Assembly: GCF_029351045.1 (NCBI RefSeq)
Contig: NZ_JARKIN010000001.1
Span: 555,001 to 619,000, forward strand
DNA: 64,000 nucleotides
From: Streptomyces sp. WMMB303
Lineage (GTDB): Bacteria; Actinomycetota; Actinomycetes; Streptomycetales; Streptomycetaceae
Direction: 5' to 3'
Shown here piece by piece: positions 1 to 8,736 of the stretch; the stretch's first letter is position 1; every line of letters starts with the position of its first letter. The notes under the pieces are model-generated. The model saw only the letters and a program-made list of their open reading frames with translations. It was not told the origin of the DNA and made no database searches. Made by a program: the position numbers and the translations under genes.

Positions 1-183
1 GCCAAGGGGGACACGGTCACCCGGGGTCAGCCGGTGGTGCGCTGGGATCCGGCGGCCGTGGAGGAGAAGGGCAAGTCGCCCGTCTCTCCGGTCATCGCGC
101 TCGAGGCAACCGCGGAGGCTCTCGGGGACGTACTGGAGGACGGGGACATCGAGCGCGGGCAGACGCTCTTCGGTTGGAGCTGA
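1..183 (+). CDS. crr: PTS glucose-type enzyme IIA component, C-terminal end (partial)
   Basis: Only the last 60 codons lie in the window, and the gene starts upstream of base 1. The visible peptide has the EIIA(Glc)-type C-terminal strands (AKGDTVTRGQPVVRWD, then a valine-rich stretch ending in LFGWS). EIIA takes phosphate from HPr and passes it to a membrane EIIB/EIIC permease; in streptomycetes this arm serves N-acetylglucosamine uptake. The active-site histidine lies outside the window and cannot be checked. The next gene, 129 bp downstream on the same strand, encodes enzyme I, and crr-ptsI pairing is typical for Streptomyces, which supports the assignment. Confidence 0.85.
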   Translation, partial: AKGDTVTRGQPVVRWDPAAVEEKGKSPVSPVIALEATAEALGDVLEDGDIERGQTLFGWS

Positions 184-312
184 CGTACGCGCCCGGCCCT
201 TCTGTCGTGTCGTACCTCCACGCGTCGTCGGAAGTCCCTTCCCCGCGCGCGTGCGGGCCGGGTGGAAACCACTGCGGTGGCCTGAGGCCGCCGCCGAGCG
301 GAGACGGGTGAG

Positions 313-1983
313 ATGGACACAACGCTTCGAGGCGTGGGCGTGAGCCACGGGGTGGCGATCGGCGAGGCGCGGCACATGGGCACAGCCGTGCTGGAGCCCC
401 CGGCCAAGCAGATCGCCGCCGATGAGGCGCCGCGTGAGCAGCAGCGCGCGAGGCAGGCCGTGGAGGCCGTCGCCGCCGATCTGGTCGCCCGGGGACATCT
501 CGCCGGCGGCGAGGCGCAGGCCGTGCTGGAAGCACAGGCCATGATGGCGCAGGACCCTGAGCTGATGTCCGATGTGGAGCGGCGGATCACCGTCGGGAGC
601 ACGGCCGAGCGCGCGGTGTACGACGCATTCGCCGCCTATCGCGCGCTGCTGGCGCAGGCGGGCGACTACCTGGCCGGGCGGGTGGCGGACCTGGACGACG
701 TGCGGAACCGTATCGTCGCCAGGCTGCTGGGCGTCCCCATGCCGGGGGTACCGGACAGCGACCGTCCCTACGTGCTGATCGCACGGGACCTGGCGCCTGC
801 CGACACGGCGCTGCTGGACACCTCGCTGGTGCTGGGCTTCGTCACCGAGGAGGGCGGTCCGACCAGCCACAGTGCGATTCTGGCCCGCGCTCTCGGCGTG
901 CCTGCCGTGGTGGCGCTCCCCGGCGCGGGTGAGCTGGCGGAGGGCACCGTCGTCGCGGTGGACGGGAGCACCGGTGAGGTCGCGGTGAATCCGACCGCCG
1001 AGGAGCGGGAGGAGTTGGCGCGTGCCGCCGAGGGCCGGAGGGCCGCCGTGGAGGCTGCCAAGGGTCCCGGCGCCACCTCGGACGGCCACAAGGTGCCGCT
1101 GCTGGCGAACGTGGGTGGCCCCGGTGACGTACCGGCCGCCGTGGAGGCGGGGGCCGAGGGCGTCGGTCTGTTCCGTACGGAGTTCCTCTTCCTGGACGAC
1201 AGCGAGCAGGCGCCCGGCGAGGACAAGCAGGTCGAGGCGTACCGGCAGGTGCTGGAGGCGTTCCCGGAGGGGCGCGTCGTGGTGCGGGTGCTGGACGCGG
1301 GTGCCGACAAGCCGCTGAGTTTCCTGACGCCGGCCGACGAGCCGAACCCCGCTCTGGGGGTGCGTGGGCTGCGTACGCTGCTCGACCACCCGGAGGTCCT
1401 GCAGGGGCAGCTGCGGGCTCTCGCGAAGGCCGCCGAGGGGCTGCCGGTGTACCTGGAGGTCATGGCTCCGATGGTGGCGGACCGGACGGACGCGCGGGCG
1501 TTCGCCGCCGCCTGCCGGGAGGCCGGGCTGAGCGCGAAGTTCGGGGCGATGGTCGAGATCCCGTCCGCCGCGCTGCGGGCGCGTTCGGTGCTGCAGGAGG
1601 TGGAGTTCCTCTCGCTGGGCACCAACGATCTGGCGCAGTACACGTTCGCGGCCGACCGGCAGGTCGGTGCGGTCTCGCGGCTGCAGGATCCGTGGCAGCC
1701 CGCGCTGCTGGACCTGGTGGCCGTCTCGGCCGAGGCGGCGAAGGCGGAGGGCAAGAGCTGCGGGGTCTGCGGCGAGGCCGCTTCGGACCCGCTGCTGGCG
1801 TGCGTGCTGACCGGGCTCGGGGTGACCAGCCTGTCGATGGGCGCGTCGGCGATCCCGTTCGTGCGGGCGCAGCTGGCGAAGCACACGCTGGCGCAGTGTG
1901 AGCGTGCGGCCGCTGCGGCTCGGGCGGCGGACAGCGGTCCGGACGCGCGGGCCGCGGCGCAGGCGGTGCTCTCCGGCGAGTGA
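313..1983 (+). CDS. ptsI: PTS enzyme I (phosphoenolpyruvate-protein phosphotransferase)
   Basis: A protein of 556 aa, normal for enzyme I. It autophosphorylates from PEP and donates phosphate to HPr, the first step of all PTS sugar uptake. The N-terminal half holds the swivelling phosphohistidine domain with the motif GGPTSHSAI, and the active histidine is residue 186. The C-terminal half is the PEP-binding TIM barrel, with FRTEFLF, the EIPSAAL stretch, SLGTNDLAQYT and the C-terminal GVCGEAASDP signature whose cysteine is the proton donor. The start is set by GGAGACGGGTG just before the ATG. It follows crr. A strong hairpin directly after the stop suggests that the operon ends here. Confidence 0.97.
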   Translation: MDTTLRGVGVSHGVAIGEARHMGTAVLEPPAKQIAADEAPREQQRARQAVEAVAADLVARGHLAGGEAQAVLEAQAMMAQDPELMSDVERRITVGSTAERAVYDAFAAYRALLAQAGDYLAGRVADLDDVRNRIVARLLGVPMPGVPDSDRPYVLIARDLAPADTALLDTSLVLGFVTEEGGPTSHSAILARALGVPAVVALPGAGELAEGTVVAVDGSTGEVAVNPTAEEREELARAAEGRRAAVEAAKGPGATSDGHKVPLLANVGGPGDVPAAVEAGAEGVGLFRTEFLFLDDSEQAPGEDKQVEAYRQVLEAFPEGRVVVRVLDAGADKPLSFLTPADEPNPALGVRGLRTLLDHPEVLQGQLRALAKAAEGLPVYLEVMAPMVADRTDARAFAAACREAGLSAKFGAMVEIPSAALRARSVLQEVEFLSLGTNDLAQYTFAADRQVGAVSRLQDPWQPALLDLVAVSAEAAKAEGKSCGVCGEAASDPLLACVLTGLGVTSLSMGASAIPFVRAQLAKHTLAQCERAAAAARAADSGPDARAAAQAVLSGE

Positions 1984-1988
1984 CCGGG

Positions 1989-2026
1989 CGGGCGGCGCCG
2001 GGTCGTGCCGGGCCCGGCGCCGCCCG
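1989..2026 (+). terminator. Rho-independent-type hairpin after ptsI
   Basis: A perfect 14-bp inverted repeat (CGGGCGGCGCCGGG and its complement, arms 1989-2002 and 2013-2026) with a 10-nt loop begins 5 bp after the ptsI stop. There is no U-tract, which is normal for streptomycete terminators. Confidence 0.75.
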
Positions 2027-2064
2027 ATTGACCGGTGCGCGGCGACTGTCGCAGAAGTGCGTGA

Positions 2065-2100
2065 GGGCCGTCCCGCTGATGCGCTGATGCGGGGCGGCCC
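2065..2100 (-). terminator. Hairpin downstream of the acetoacetyl-CoA synthetase gene
   Basis: Arms 2065-2076 and 2089-2100 pair over 12 bp with one mismatch. The hairpin lies 48 bp beyond the aacS stop, between two convergent genes, so it may stop transcription from either side. Confidence 0.55.
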
Positions 2101-2147
2101 GCACGCACACGTGGACGGCCTTCTGTCGCGGCCCGGCCGCGGTCGGG

Positions 2148-4169
2148 TCAGGCGGTGCGCTCGCGGCCGAGCTGTTCGTAGAAGCGGAGCAGTTCGGCGT
2201 TGTCGACCGAGCCGGGGTTGACGGCCTTCTCCATGGCGGTGCCCTGGAGGAGGCGTTTGACGGGGACCTCCAGGCGCTTGCCCGTGAGGGTGTGCGGGAC
2301 GGCGGGGATCTCGATGATCTCGTCGGGTACGTGCCGGGGCGAGAGGCTCTGCCGGATGGTCTGCTTGACGCGGTCACGCAGTGCGTCGTCGAGTGCTGCG
2401 TTCTCCGCGAGGTGGACGAAGAGCGGCATCCAGTAGCCGCCGTCGGCCTGTTCGACGCCGATGACGAGGGACTCGCGGATCTCCGGGAGCCGTTCGACGG
2501 CTTCGTAGATGTCCGCTGAGCCCATCCGGACGCCCTGACGGTTGAGGGTGGAGTCGGAACGACCGTGGATGACGACGGTGTTGCGGCTGGTGAGGGTGAT
2601 CCAGTCGCCGTGGCGCCAGACTCCGGGGTACATGTCGAAGTAGCTGTCGTGGTATCGCGCGCCGTCGGGGTCGTTCCAGAACCGGACGGGCATGGAGGGC
2701 ATGGGCTGGGTGACGACCAGTTCGCCGACCTCGTCCACCAGCGGTCTGCCCTGCGGGTCCCAGGCGGCCAGATCGGTGGCGAGGGAGGGGGCCTGCAGCT
2801 CTCCGGTGTGGACGGGGAGTGTGGGGACCGCGCCGGCGAAGCAGCTGCACACGTCGGTGCCGCCGCTGACCGAGGCGATCCACATGTCGGCCGCGACCTC
2901 GTCGTGGATCCAGCGGAAGCCGTCGGGCGGGAGCGGCGACCCGGTGGTGGCCACACACTTGACCCGGGAGAGGTCGAAGTCCCGGCCCGGATGCACGTCC
3001 GCCTTGCGGCAGGCCATGATGTAGGCGGCCGAGGTGCCGTAGATCGTCGTACCGGTGCGCTCGGCGACGCGCCACTGGGCGGCCGTGTCGGGGTAGCCGG
3101 GGCTGCCGTCGTAGGTGACGACCGTGGCGCCGGTGAGGAGCCCGGAGACCAGCAGGTTCCACATCATCCAGCCGGTGGAGGTGAACCAGAAGAAGCGGTC
3201 GCCGGGTCCCATGTCGTTGTGCAGGGTGAGCTGTTTCAGATGTTCGAGCAGGATGCCGCCCTGGGACTGGACGATGGCCTTGGGCAGTCCCGTGGTGCCG
3301 GAGGAGTAGAGGACCCACAGCGGGTGGTCGAAGGGCACCTGCTCGTAGCGGGGTTCGGCGTCGAGGGAGGTGAGGTCGGCCCACTCCAGTGCCCCCTCGG
3401 GCGCCGGGGTGCCCAGCAGCGGCACATGGACGACCGCACGCAGGGTGGGCAGCGCGGAGCGGAGTTCGGCGACCGTCGTACGGCGGTCGTGCTCCTTGCC
3501 GCCGTAGCGGTAGCCGTCGACGGTGATCAGCACGACGGGCTCGACCTGCTGGAAGCGGTCCAGGACACTGCGCGCGCCGAAGTCGGGTGCGCAGGAGGTC
3601 CAGACGCCCCCGACCGCGGCGGTGGCCAGCAGGGCGACCGCCGCCTCGGGGATGTTGGGCAGATATCCGCTGATCCGGTCGCCGGGACGGACGCCCAGTC
3701 GGCGCAGTTCCTGGGCCAGCGAGGCGACCTGGGAGCGCAGTTGCGCCCAACTCACGGGGGTGGGCTCGTGCGATTCGTCGACGTGCAGCAGCGCGGGCCC
3801 GGCGGCGCGCTCGGGGTCCGCCGCCGGACGCAGCGCGTGCTCGGCGTAGTTGAGCCTGGCGCCGGGGAACCAGGTGGCTCCGGGCATGGCGGCGTCGGCG
3901 AGGACGGTCTCGTACGGGGTGCTGAAGCGGACGCCGGACCAGTCGGCGAAGGCTCCCCAGAAGGTGGCCAGGTGCTCGGTCGACCAGCGGTGCAGCGCGG
4001 CGTACGAGGCGACGGGGTCGCTCGGATCGGGCTCCGGGGCGCCGTGGTGCCGGGCCGCCCACTCCTGGAAGCGGGTGAGGCGGGCCGAGGAGAAGGCACC
4101 GGGGTCGGGCCGCCAGAGCGCCTCGGGCTGCGAGGTCCGGGCGGTCCTGTCGCTGTGTGCTGCGGTCAT
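2148..4169 (-). CDS. aacS: Acetoacetyl-CoA synthetase (acetoacetate-CoA ligase)
   Basis: A 673-aa member of the ANL (acyl-adenylating) superfamily, matching AacS length (about 650). It activates acetoacetate with ATP and CoA, feeding ketone-body carbon into acetyl-CoA, butyryl-CoA or polyketide precursors. The adenylation P-loop is LYSSGTTGLPKAIVQ, and the AacS-specific FWFTSTGWMMWN stretch and the SGGTDVCSCF region follow. GRSDSTLNRQGVRMGSADIY is the hinge motif, and the catalytic lysine is in HTLTGKRLEVPVK near the C-terminus. The frame is open a long way upstream, but the ATG at 4169 follows AGGGAG and begins the conserved region. It is divergent from the GH31-like gene. Confidence 0.95.
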   Translation of the reverse strand: MTAAHSDRTARTSQPEALWRPDPGAFSSARLTRFQEWAARHHGAPEPDPSDPVASYAALHRWSTEHLATFWGAFADWSGVRFSTPYETVLADAAMPGATWFPGARLNYAEHALRPAADPERAAGPALLHVDESHEPTPVSWAQLRSQVASLAQELRRLGVRPGDRISGYLPNIPEAAVALLATAAVGGVWTSCAPDFGARSVLDRFQQVEPVVLITVDGYRYGGKEHDRRTTVAELRSALPTLRAVVHVPLLGTPAPEGALEWADLTSLDAEPRYEQVPFDHPLWVLYSSGTTGLPKAIVQSQGGILLEHLKQLTLHNDMGPGDRFFWFTSTGWMMWNLLVSGLLTGATVVTYDGSPGYPDTAAQWRVAERTGTTIYGTSAAYIMACRKADVHPGRDFDLSRVKCVATTGSPLPPDGFRWIHDEVAADMWIASVSGGTDVCSCFAGAVPTLPVHTGELQAPSLATDLAAWDPQGRPLVDEVGELVVTQPMPSMPVRFWNDPDGARYHDSYFDMYPGVWRHGDWITLTSRNTVVIHGRSDSTLNRQGVRMGSADIYEAVERLPEIRESLVIGVEQADGGYWMPLFVHLAENAALDDALRDRVKQTIRQSLSPRHVPDEIIEIPAVPHTLTGKRLEVPVKRLLQGTAMEKAVNPGSVDNAELLRFYEQLGRERTA

Positions 4170-4375
4170 GGCGTGGCGGCTCCCTGACGTCCTGTACGCG
4201 TCGTCGCGTCCCTTCGCGCGGGACGATGCCATGTGGTCATCCGTTGTGCCAGGGCGGGTGTCACACACTGCGGCTGTGAGCGGTGTGGGGAGCACACGGC
4301 GCGCCGGGTGACCACCGGGTGAACGGCCACTGAACAGCCCTGACGTGGGCGGTCGCCGGTGGCAGGCTGAGCAGC

Positions 4376-6808
4376 ATGGACGGGCGGGGCCTGGGGCGGT
4401 CGATGAGGGTGGTCGGTGCGGGGCAGGGGGCGCGGGCGCTGCGGGCGGCGTGGCGCCGGCGGCGGGCCGACGCGGCGGGGCTGCCCCGGCAGCGCGCGGA
4501 GCGGGCGCGCACCCCGGGCGAGGCCGCGGGGGCGGAGGCGGGGCCGGGCGGCGGGCGGGTGTGCTTCGCCCGGTCGGCCCTGGAGGTGCGGGTGACGGCG
4601 GGCGGTGCGGTGTTCCTCGGGTGGGACGGCGCGGAGCCCGAACCGTCGTACGCGCTGGCGGGTGCCTGCCCGGAGGCCGACCCGCGAGCGCGGCTGGAGC
4701 CGGACAAGGACGGCGGCTGGCGGGTGGTCTCGGAGCGGATGCTGGTGACGGTGTCGCGCCGCGGGGCGGTGGAGGTGCGCACGCCGGGCGGAGCGCTGCT
4801 GCGCCGGGACCTTCCGCCCCGCTGGTGGGAGTCGGACGGGGCTGTCGCGGGCGGTCCCCGCTGGATGCAGCGCTCGGAGCTGCCCGCCGACGCGCGCTTC
4901 TTCGGGTTGGGCGGCAGGAGCGCGGGCCCGCGGCTGCGGGAGGGTGCCTATCGGCTGTGGAACGGCGGCCCCGACACCCGCGGCCGGGGCGCGGGCCCGG
5001 TGCCGGTCGCCATGCCGGTGCTGGTGAGTGTGGCCGACGCGGGGACCCTGCTCGTCTTCCACGACAACTCCTGGGACGGCTGGGTGACGGTGCGGGAGGG
5101 CGCCGAGGGGTGTGGGTCGGGGCACGATCGGCCGGCGCGCTGCGAGGTGCGGATGGGCGGGGGCCCGATGCGGTACTGGGTGGTGGCGGGGGCGCCCTCC
5201 CGGGTGCTGCACGGCTGGGCGGCGCTGACCGGGGCGCCCGCCGTGCCGCCCCGCTGGGCACTGGGCCACCAGCATGTGCACCAGGGCCCGGCCGGGGAGC
5301 GCGAGCTGCGGCGGCTCGCGGAGGGCCATCGCGCGCACGGGCTGCCGCTGAGCGCACTGCAGCTGGATTCCGGCGCCGGGTGGGGCGGGCGCACCGCGGG
5401 CACGGACGGCTCGGCGGACAAGGCGGGTACGGGCCGGGCGGCGGGCGCGGACGGCGCGCCGGACGGGGGCGGCGCGGCGGGCCGGTCGGAGGCGGCGCGG
5501 CTGCGGCAGGACGGGGTGGAGCTGGTGTCGGTGGTGCGGCCGGGGGTGGTGGCCGAGCCGGGCTGCCCGGTGTTCGACAGCGGCACCGCTGCGGACGTGT
5601 TCGTCCGGGACGCGGCCGGCCGCACGGTGCTGGGCGGTGCGCGCCGGGGGGATGCGGCCTTCCCCGACTTCACGGACCGGCGGGCGCGCAAGTGGTGGGG
5701 CGCGCTGTTCGCGGAGCGGGTCGAGCAGGGCTTCACCGCGGTCTGGCACACCGGTGACGAGCCCACTTCGCTGTGCGCGTTCGGCGAGGCGACGCTGCCC
5801 CGCTCGGCACGGCACGCGCTGGAGGGCCGGGGCGGCGACCACCGGGAGGCGCACAATCTCTACGCGCTGTCGATGGCGGAGGCGGGCTGCGCCGGGATGC
5901 GGGAGCTGCACCCCGGGGAGCGCCCGTTCGTGGTCGCGGGCTCGGGGTGGGCGGGGATCCAGCGCTACGGCGGCATCGGCACCAGTGTGCCGGAGGCCGG
6001 GTGGGAGGGCCTGCGGACCGCGCTGTCGCTGGTGCTGGGTCTGGGGTTGTGCGGAGTGCCCTTCGCGGGGCCGGACGTCGCGGGGGCGACCCGGCGCTCC
6101 TCCCCCGAGCTGTATCTGCGCCGTCTTCAGTTGGCCGCGTATCTGACGCTGCTGCGCACCCGCACGACGGGACGCGCCGCCGGTGCGTCCTGGGAGGCCT
6201 CGGCGCCGTGGGGCGTCGGTGAGGAACTGCTGGGACACGTGCGTACGGCGCTGGCGGAGCGGGAGCGGCTGCTGCCGTATCTGATGACGCTGGCTCAACT
6301 GGCGCACCGTACGGGTACCCCCTGTGTGCGGCCGGTCTGGTGGCAGCATCCCCGGGACCGGGCGCTGCGCGACTGCGAGGACGCGTTCCTGCTGGGGGAC
6401 GCGCTGCTGATCGCGCCGGTGCTGGAGCCGGGTGCGCGGGCGCGTGCGGTGCGGTTGCCGCCGGGCCGGTGGTATGACACCCGTACCGGGCGCTGTCACC
6501 GCGGCCCGGCGACGGTGCGGCTGCCGACGCCGTTGGCGGGGCTTCCGGTGCTGGCCCGGGCGGGCTCGGCGATACCGGTGCGGGGTGCCGACGGACGCAC
6601 GGAGCTGGAGGTGTGGCCGCCGGTTCCGGGGCGTACCGGAGGCGGGCTGCTGATCCCCGATCCGGGTCTCGGAGGGCAGCGCCCGGCCGCCGAGAAATTC
6701 ACGGTGCGCGACGGGCGGGGCGGGGCCGTCCTGGTGGAGGGGGAGGACGGTGCGGCGGTGGTGTACGCGGTGCGGCTGGGCCGCCCGCCCGGCCCGTCAG
6801 CCGGGTGA
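4376..6808 (+). CDS. GH31-fold glycosidase-like protein lacking catalytic aspartates
   Basis: An 810-aa protein with the architecture of GH31 alpha-glucosidases/xylosidases: an N-terminal beta-sandwich (galactose-mutarotase-like, about 55-270), a TIM barrel (about 290-640) and C-terminal beta domains. Family landmarks are clear: PPRWALGHQH at the barrel start, GSGWAGIQRYG, the GVPFAGPDVAG motif and SPELYLRRLQLAAYL. The nucleophile motif WxDMNEP reads WHTGDEP (457-463), with Thr459 at the nucleophile position. The acid/base motif WTGDN reads GTSVP (535-539), with Val538 in place of the aspartate. A hydrolase function is therefore doubtful; sugar binding or a moonlighting role is possible. No signal peptide is apparent. 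The start ATG has only a weak upstream SD, so a slightly different start is possible. Confidence 0.8.
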   Translation: MDGRGLGRSMRVVGAGQGARALRAAWRRRRADAAGLPRQRAERARTPGEAAGAEAGPGGGRVCFARSALEVRVTAGGAVFLGWDGAEPEPSYALAGACPEADPRARLEPDKDGGWRVVSERMLVTVSRRGAVEVRTPGGALLRRDLPPRWWESDGAVAGGPRWMQRSELPADARFFGLGGRSAGPRLREGAYRLWNGGPDTRGRGAGPVPVAMPVLVSVADAGTLLVFHDNSWDGWVTVREGAEGCGSGHDRPARCEVRMGGGPMRYWVVAGAPSRVLHGWAALTGAPAVPPRWALGHQHVHQGPAGERELRRLAEGHRAHGLPLSALQLDSGAGWGGRTAGTDGSADKAGTGRAAGADGAPDGGGAAGRSEAARLRQDGVELVSVVRPGVVAEPGCPVFDSGTAADVFVRDAAGRTVLGGARRGDAAFPDFTDRRARKWWGALFAERVEQGFTAVWHTGDEPTSLCAFGEATLPRSARHALEGRGGDHREAHNLYALSMAEAGCAGMRELHPGERPFVVAGSGWAGIQRYGGIGTSVPEAGWEGLRTALSLVLGLGLCGVPFAGPDVAGATRRSSPELYLRRLQLAAYLTLLRTRTTGRAAGASWEASAPWGVGEELLGHVRTALAERERLLPYLMTLAQLAHRTGTPCVRPVWWQHPRDRALRDCEDAFLLGDALLIAPVLEPGARARAVRLPPGRWYDTRTGRCHRGPATVRLPTPLAGLPVLARAGSAIPVRGADGRTELEVWPPVPGRTGGGLLIPDPGLGGQRPAAEKFTVRDGRGGAVLVEGEDGAAVVYAVRLGRPPGPSAG

Positions 6809-6889
6809 GCCGCCTGCCGTATCGCAGCCGCCGGGCCGGCGGCCTGCCGGAGCCGGCTCGGTGGGCGTGCCGGGCCAAGCCCCGTGGGC

Positions 6890-7702
6890 TCACGGCTTGC
6901 GGCCGACTCCTCCGTAGCAGGCGATATGGGGCGGCTGGCCGAACGGCAGTGCCTCAGGACGCCAGTGCGGGAGGGAGACGATGCCCGGTTCCAGCACTTC
7001 CAGTCCCTCGAAGAAGCCCGCCATCTGCTCGGGGGTGCGCGGCGTGTAGGGCACGGCTCCGCTCCCGGCGTTGAAGCGGCGGATGGCCTCGACGTAGGCG
7101 GGGTCGGTGGTGCTGCCGTCGTTGTAGCCCAGATAGCTGCCGGAGGGCAGTGCGTCCAGCAGTTCGCGGGTGACGGCCCGTGCCTCGTCCTCGTCCGGCA
7201 CCAGGCCAAGGACGCCCATCAGCATCAGGCCGACGGGCCGGTCGAGGTCGAGGGTCTCGGCGGCGGCCGCGAGGATGCCGGCGGGGTCGCGCACGTCGGC
7301 GTGCAGGTAGCTGGTGGCGCCCTCGCGGGTGCTGGTGAGCAGGGCTTGTGCGTGGGCGAGGACGAGGGGATCGTTGTCGACGTAGACGATCCGGGACTCC
7401 GGTGCCACCCGCTGGGCGATCTCGTGGGTGTTGTCGACGGTGGGCAGGCCGGTGCCTATGTCGAGGAACTGGCGGATACCCGCCTCTCCCGCGAGGTGGC
7501 GTACGACGCGGCCGATGAAGGCCCGCGAGTGCCGGGTGATGTCGACCATTCCGGGGAATACCTCGCAGACCTTGTCACCTGCGGCACGGTCGACGGCGTA
7601 GTGGTCCTTGCCGCCCAGGAGGTAGTTCCAGATGCGCGCGGAGTGCGGGACCGTGGTGTCGATCTGCGTCGCGGGCCGTTGTGCCTTCGTCCGGTCGGTC
7701 AT
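6890..7702 (-). CDS. S-adenosyl-L-methionine-dependent methyltransferase, DUF574 (PF04672) family
   Basis: A 270-aa protein that matches the actinomycete-specific PF04672 family, which is present in many copies in Streptomyces. The N-terminus has the signature SARIWNYLLGGKDHYAVDR, and the SAM-binding Rossmann segment follows (QFLDIGTGLPTVDNTHEIA, then VYVDNDPLVLAHA). It ends with the family's PHIACYGGVGRKP. The substrate is unknown; many members lie next to regulators or conservons. The neighbours here give no clue. It converges on the GH31-like gene, and a short GC-rich inverted repeat (6827-6843) lies between the two stops. Confidence 0.9.
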   Translation of the reverse strand: MTDRTKAQRPATQIDTTVPHSARIWNYLLGGKDHYAVDRAAGDKVCEVFPGMVDITRHSRAFIGRVVRHLAGEAGIRQFLDIGTGLPTVDNTHEIAQRVAPESRIVYVDNDPLVLAHAQALLTSTREGATSYLHADVRDPAGILAAAAETLDLDRPVGLMLMGVLGLVPDEDEARAVTRELLDALPSGSYLGYNDGSTTDPAYVEAIRRFNAGSGAVPYTPRTPEQMAGFFEGLEVLEPGIVSLPHWRPEALPFGQPPHIACYGGVGRKP

Positions 7703-7785
7703 GGTGGGCTCCCCTGCTCGACGGTGCTGCTGCGGGTCCGGTGTCCGGCTGCCGCCTCAACCTAGCGTCAAAGGTGCGGCCACCG

Positions 7786-7817
7786 GAGCCACCCGGGCGC
7801 TTTCGTCCGGGTGGCTC
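7786..7817 (-). terminator. Hairpin after the VanX-type dipeptidase gene
   Basis: A perfect 11-bp stem (GAGCCACCCGG and its complement, arms 7786-7796 and 7807-7817) with a 10-nt loop lies 14 bp past the stop on the minus strand. It separates this gene from the methyltransferase downstream. Confidence 0.75.
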
Positions 7818-7831
7818 GGGTGGCGGCGGCC

Positions 7832-8656
7832 TCAGTGGTGCGAGGTCAGCGAGCGGCGGGAGACGGGAAAGTCGAAGTAGGTGTCCGGGAAGGTCTCCGG
7901 CTCATGGGTGAAGTGCCACCACTCCTCCGGCAGGTTGGTGAAGCCCTCGTGCTCCAGGGTGCGCTTGAGCAGCAGCCGGTTAGCGCGCTGTTTCCCGGTG
8001 ACGCGGGGGTCGTCGGTGTGCGCGAGGGTGTCGAAGCAGTCGAAGCCGGTGCCGGTGTCGACGGAATTGTCGGGGAACCGTTCCTGCTGGGGCGCGTGGC
8101 ACGGCACCAGGGGTTCGCCGGGACGGTAGGGGCGGGTGGGCCGGGCGGGCAGCTCGGCGACGGTGATGTCGACGGTGCTGCCGCGGCTGTGTCCGGACTT
8201 CTCCGCGATGTAGCCGTCCTCGAAGAGCCGGTTCTTGGCCACGCGCGGGTAGAACTCGCGCTTCATCCGCTGGTCGTCCAGGTCCTTGGCCCAGCGCACG
8301 AAGTGGTCCACGGCCCGCTGCGGGCGGTAGCAGTCGTAGACCTTGAGCGTGTAGCCGCGCCGCAGGAGAGAGCGCTGGGCGCGGGCGAGGGCACGGCCGG
8401 TGTCCCGGGTGACGAGGCACATCGGCCGGCGGTAGCCGTCGATGCGCTCGCCGACGAAGTTGTGCCGGGTGAAGTAGCGGATGTCCTGGCGGATGGTCGG
8501 GGCCACGTCGTGCAGGGCGACGAACTCCTCGGGTGCCTTGGGCTCATGCCCCTGCCCCGATGCGGCTCGAGCTGCGGGGACGGGGGCGGCCGCGAGGACG
8601 AGGAGAGCAGCGGCTGCGGCGAGCGGGGCCCGGGGGGCGGTGCGGATGCGTCTCAT
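7832..8656 (-). CDS. Secreted D-alanyl-D-alanine dipeptidase (peptidase M15D, VanX-like)
   Basis: A 274-aa protein with a signal peptide (MRRIR, then an Ala/Leu-rich core cleaved near ARAAS, residue about 32). The mature part is M15D: YDCYRP with the transition-state arginine (Arg111), the zinc motif SGHSRGSTVD (His156, Asp163) and EEWWHF (catalytic Glu245, zinc His248). VanX enzymes hydrolyse D-Ala-D-Ala. Those in vancomycin-resistance clusters are cytoplasmic, whereas a secreted form is more likely to recycle or remodel peptidoglycan peptides. No vanH, vanA or vanRS is nearby. The ATG at 8656 is preceded by GGAGAGGGG. A long hairpin lies in the leader (8690-8736). Confidence 0.9.
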   Translation of the reverse strand: MRRIRTAPRAPLAAAAALLVLAAAPVPAARAASGQGHEPKAPEEFVALHDVAPTIRQDIRYFTRHNFVGERIDGYRRPMCLVTRDTGRALARAQRSLLRRGYTLKVYDCYRPQRAVDHFVRWAKDLDDQRMKREFYPRVAKNRLFEDGYIAEKSGHSRGSTVDITVAELPARPTRPYRPGEPLVPCHAPQQERFPDNSVDTGTGFDCFDTLAHTDDPRVTGKQRANRLLLKRTLEHEGFTNLPEEWWHFTHEPETFPDTYFDFPVSRRSLTSHH

Positions 8657-8689
8657 GCCCCTCTCCTCTACCAGGGAACGGGGAAATGC

Positions 8690-8736
8690 GGAACGGTGGC
8701 TCGGGATCACCCCCGTCGGTCCCGTGCCACCGTTCC
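8690..8736 (-). promoter_or_regulatory. 17-bp inverted repeat in the leader of the VanX-like gene
   Basis: Arms 8690-8706 and 8720-8736 are complementary at 16 of 17 positions around a 13-nt loop. The outer 11 bp are GGAACGGTGGC and its exact complement. The element lies 34 bp before the dipeptidase ATG, between divergent genes, so it is not an ordinary end-of-gene terminator. It could be an operator, a transcription attenuator or an mRNA-stabilising leader. Confidence 0.5.

Noticed and set aside
260..280. GTGG-AAA-CCAC palindrome between crr and ptsI as a DasR site
   Set aside because: The spacing and core differ from TGGTCTAGACCA; it is too weak to call.
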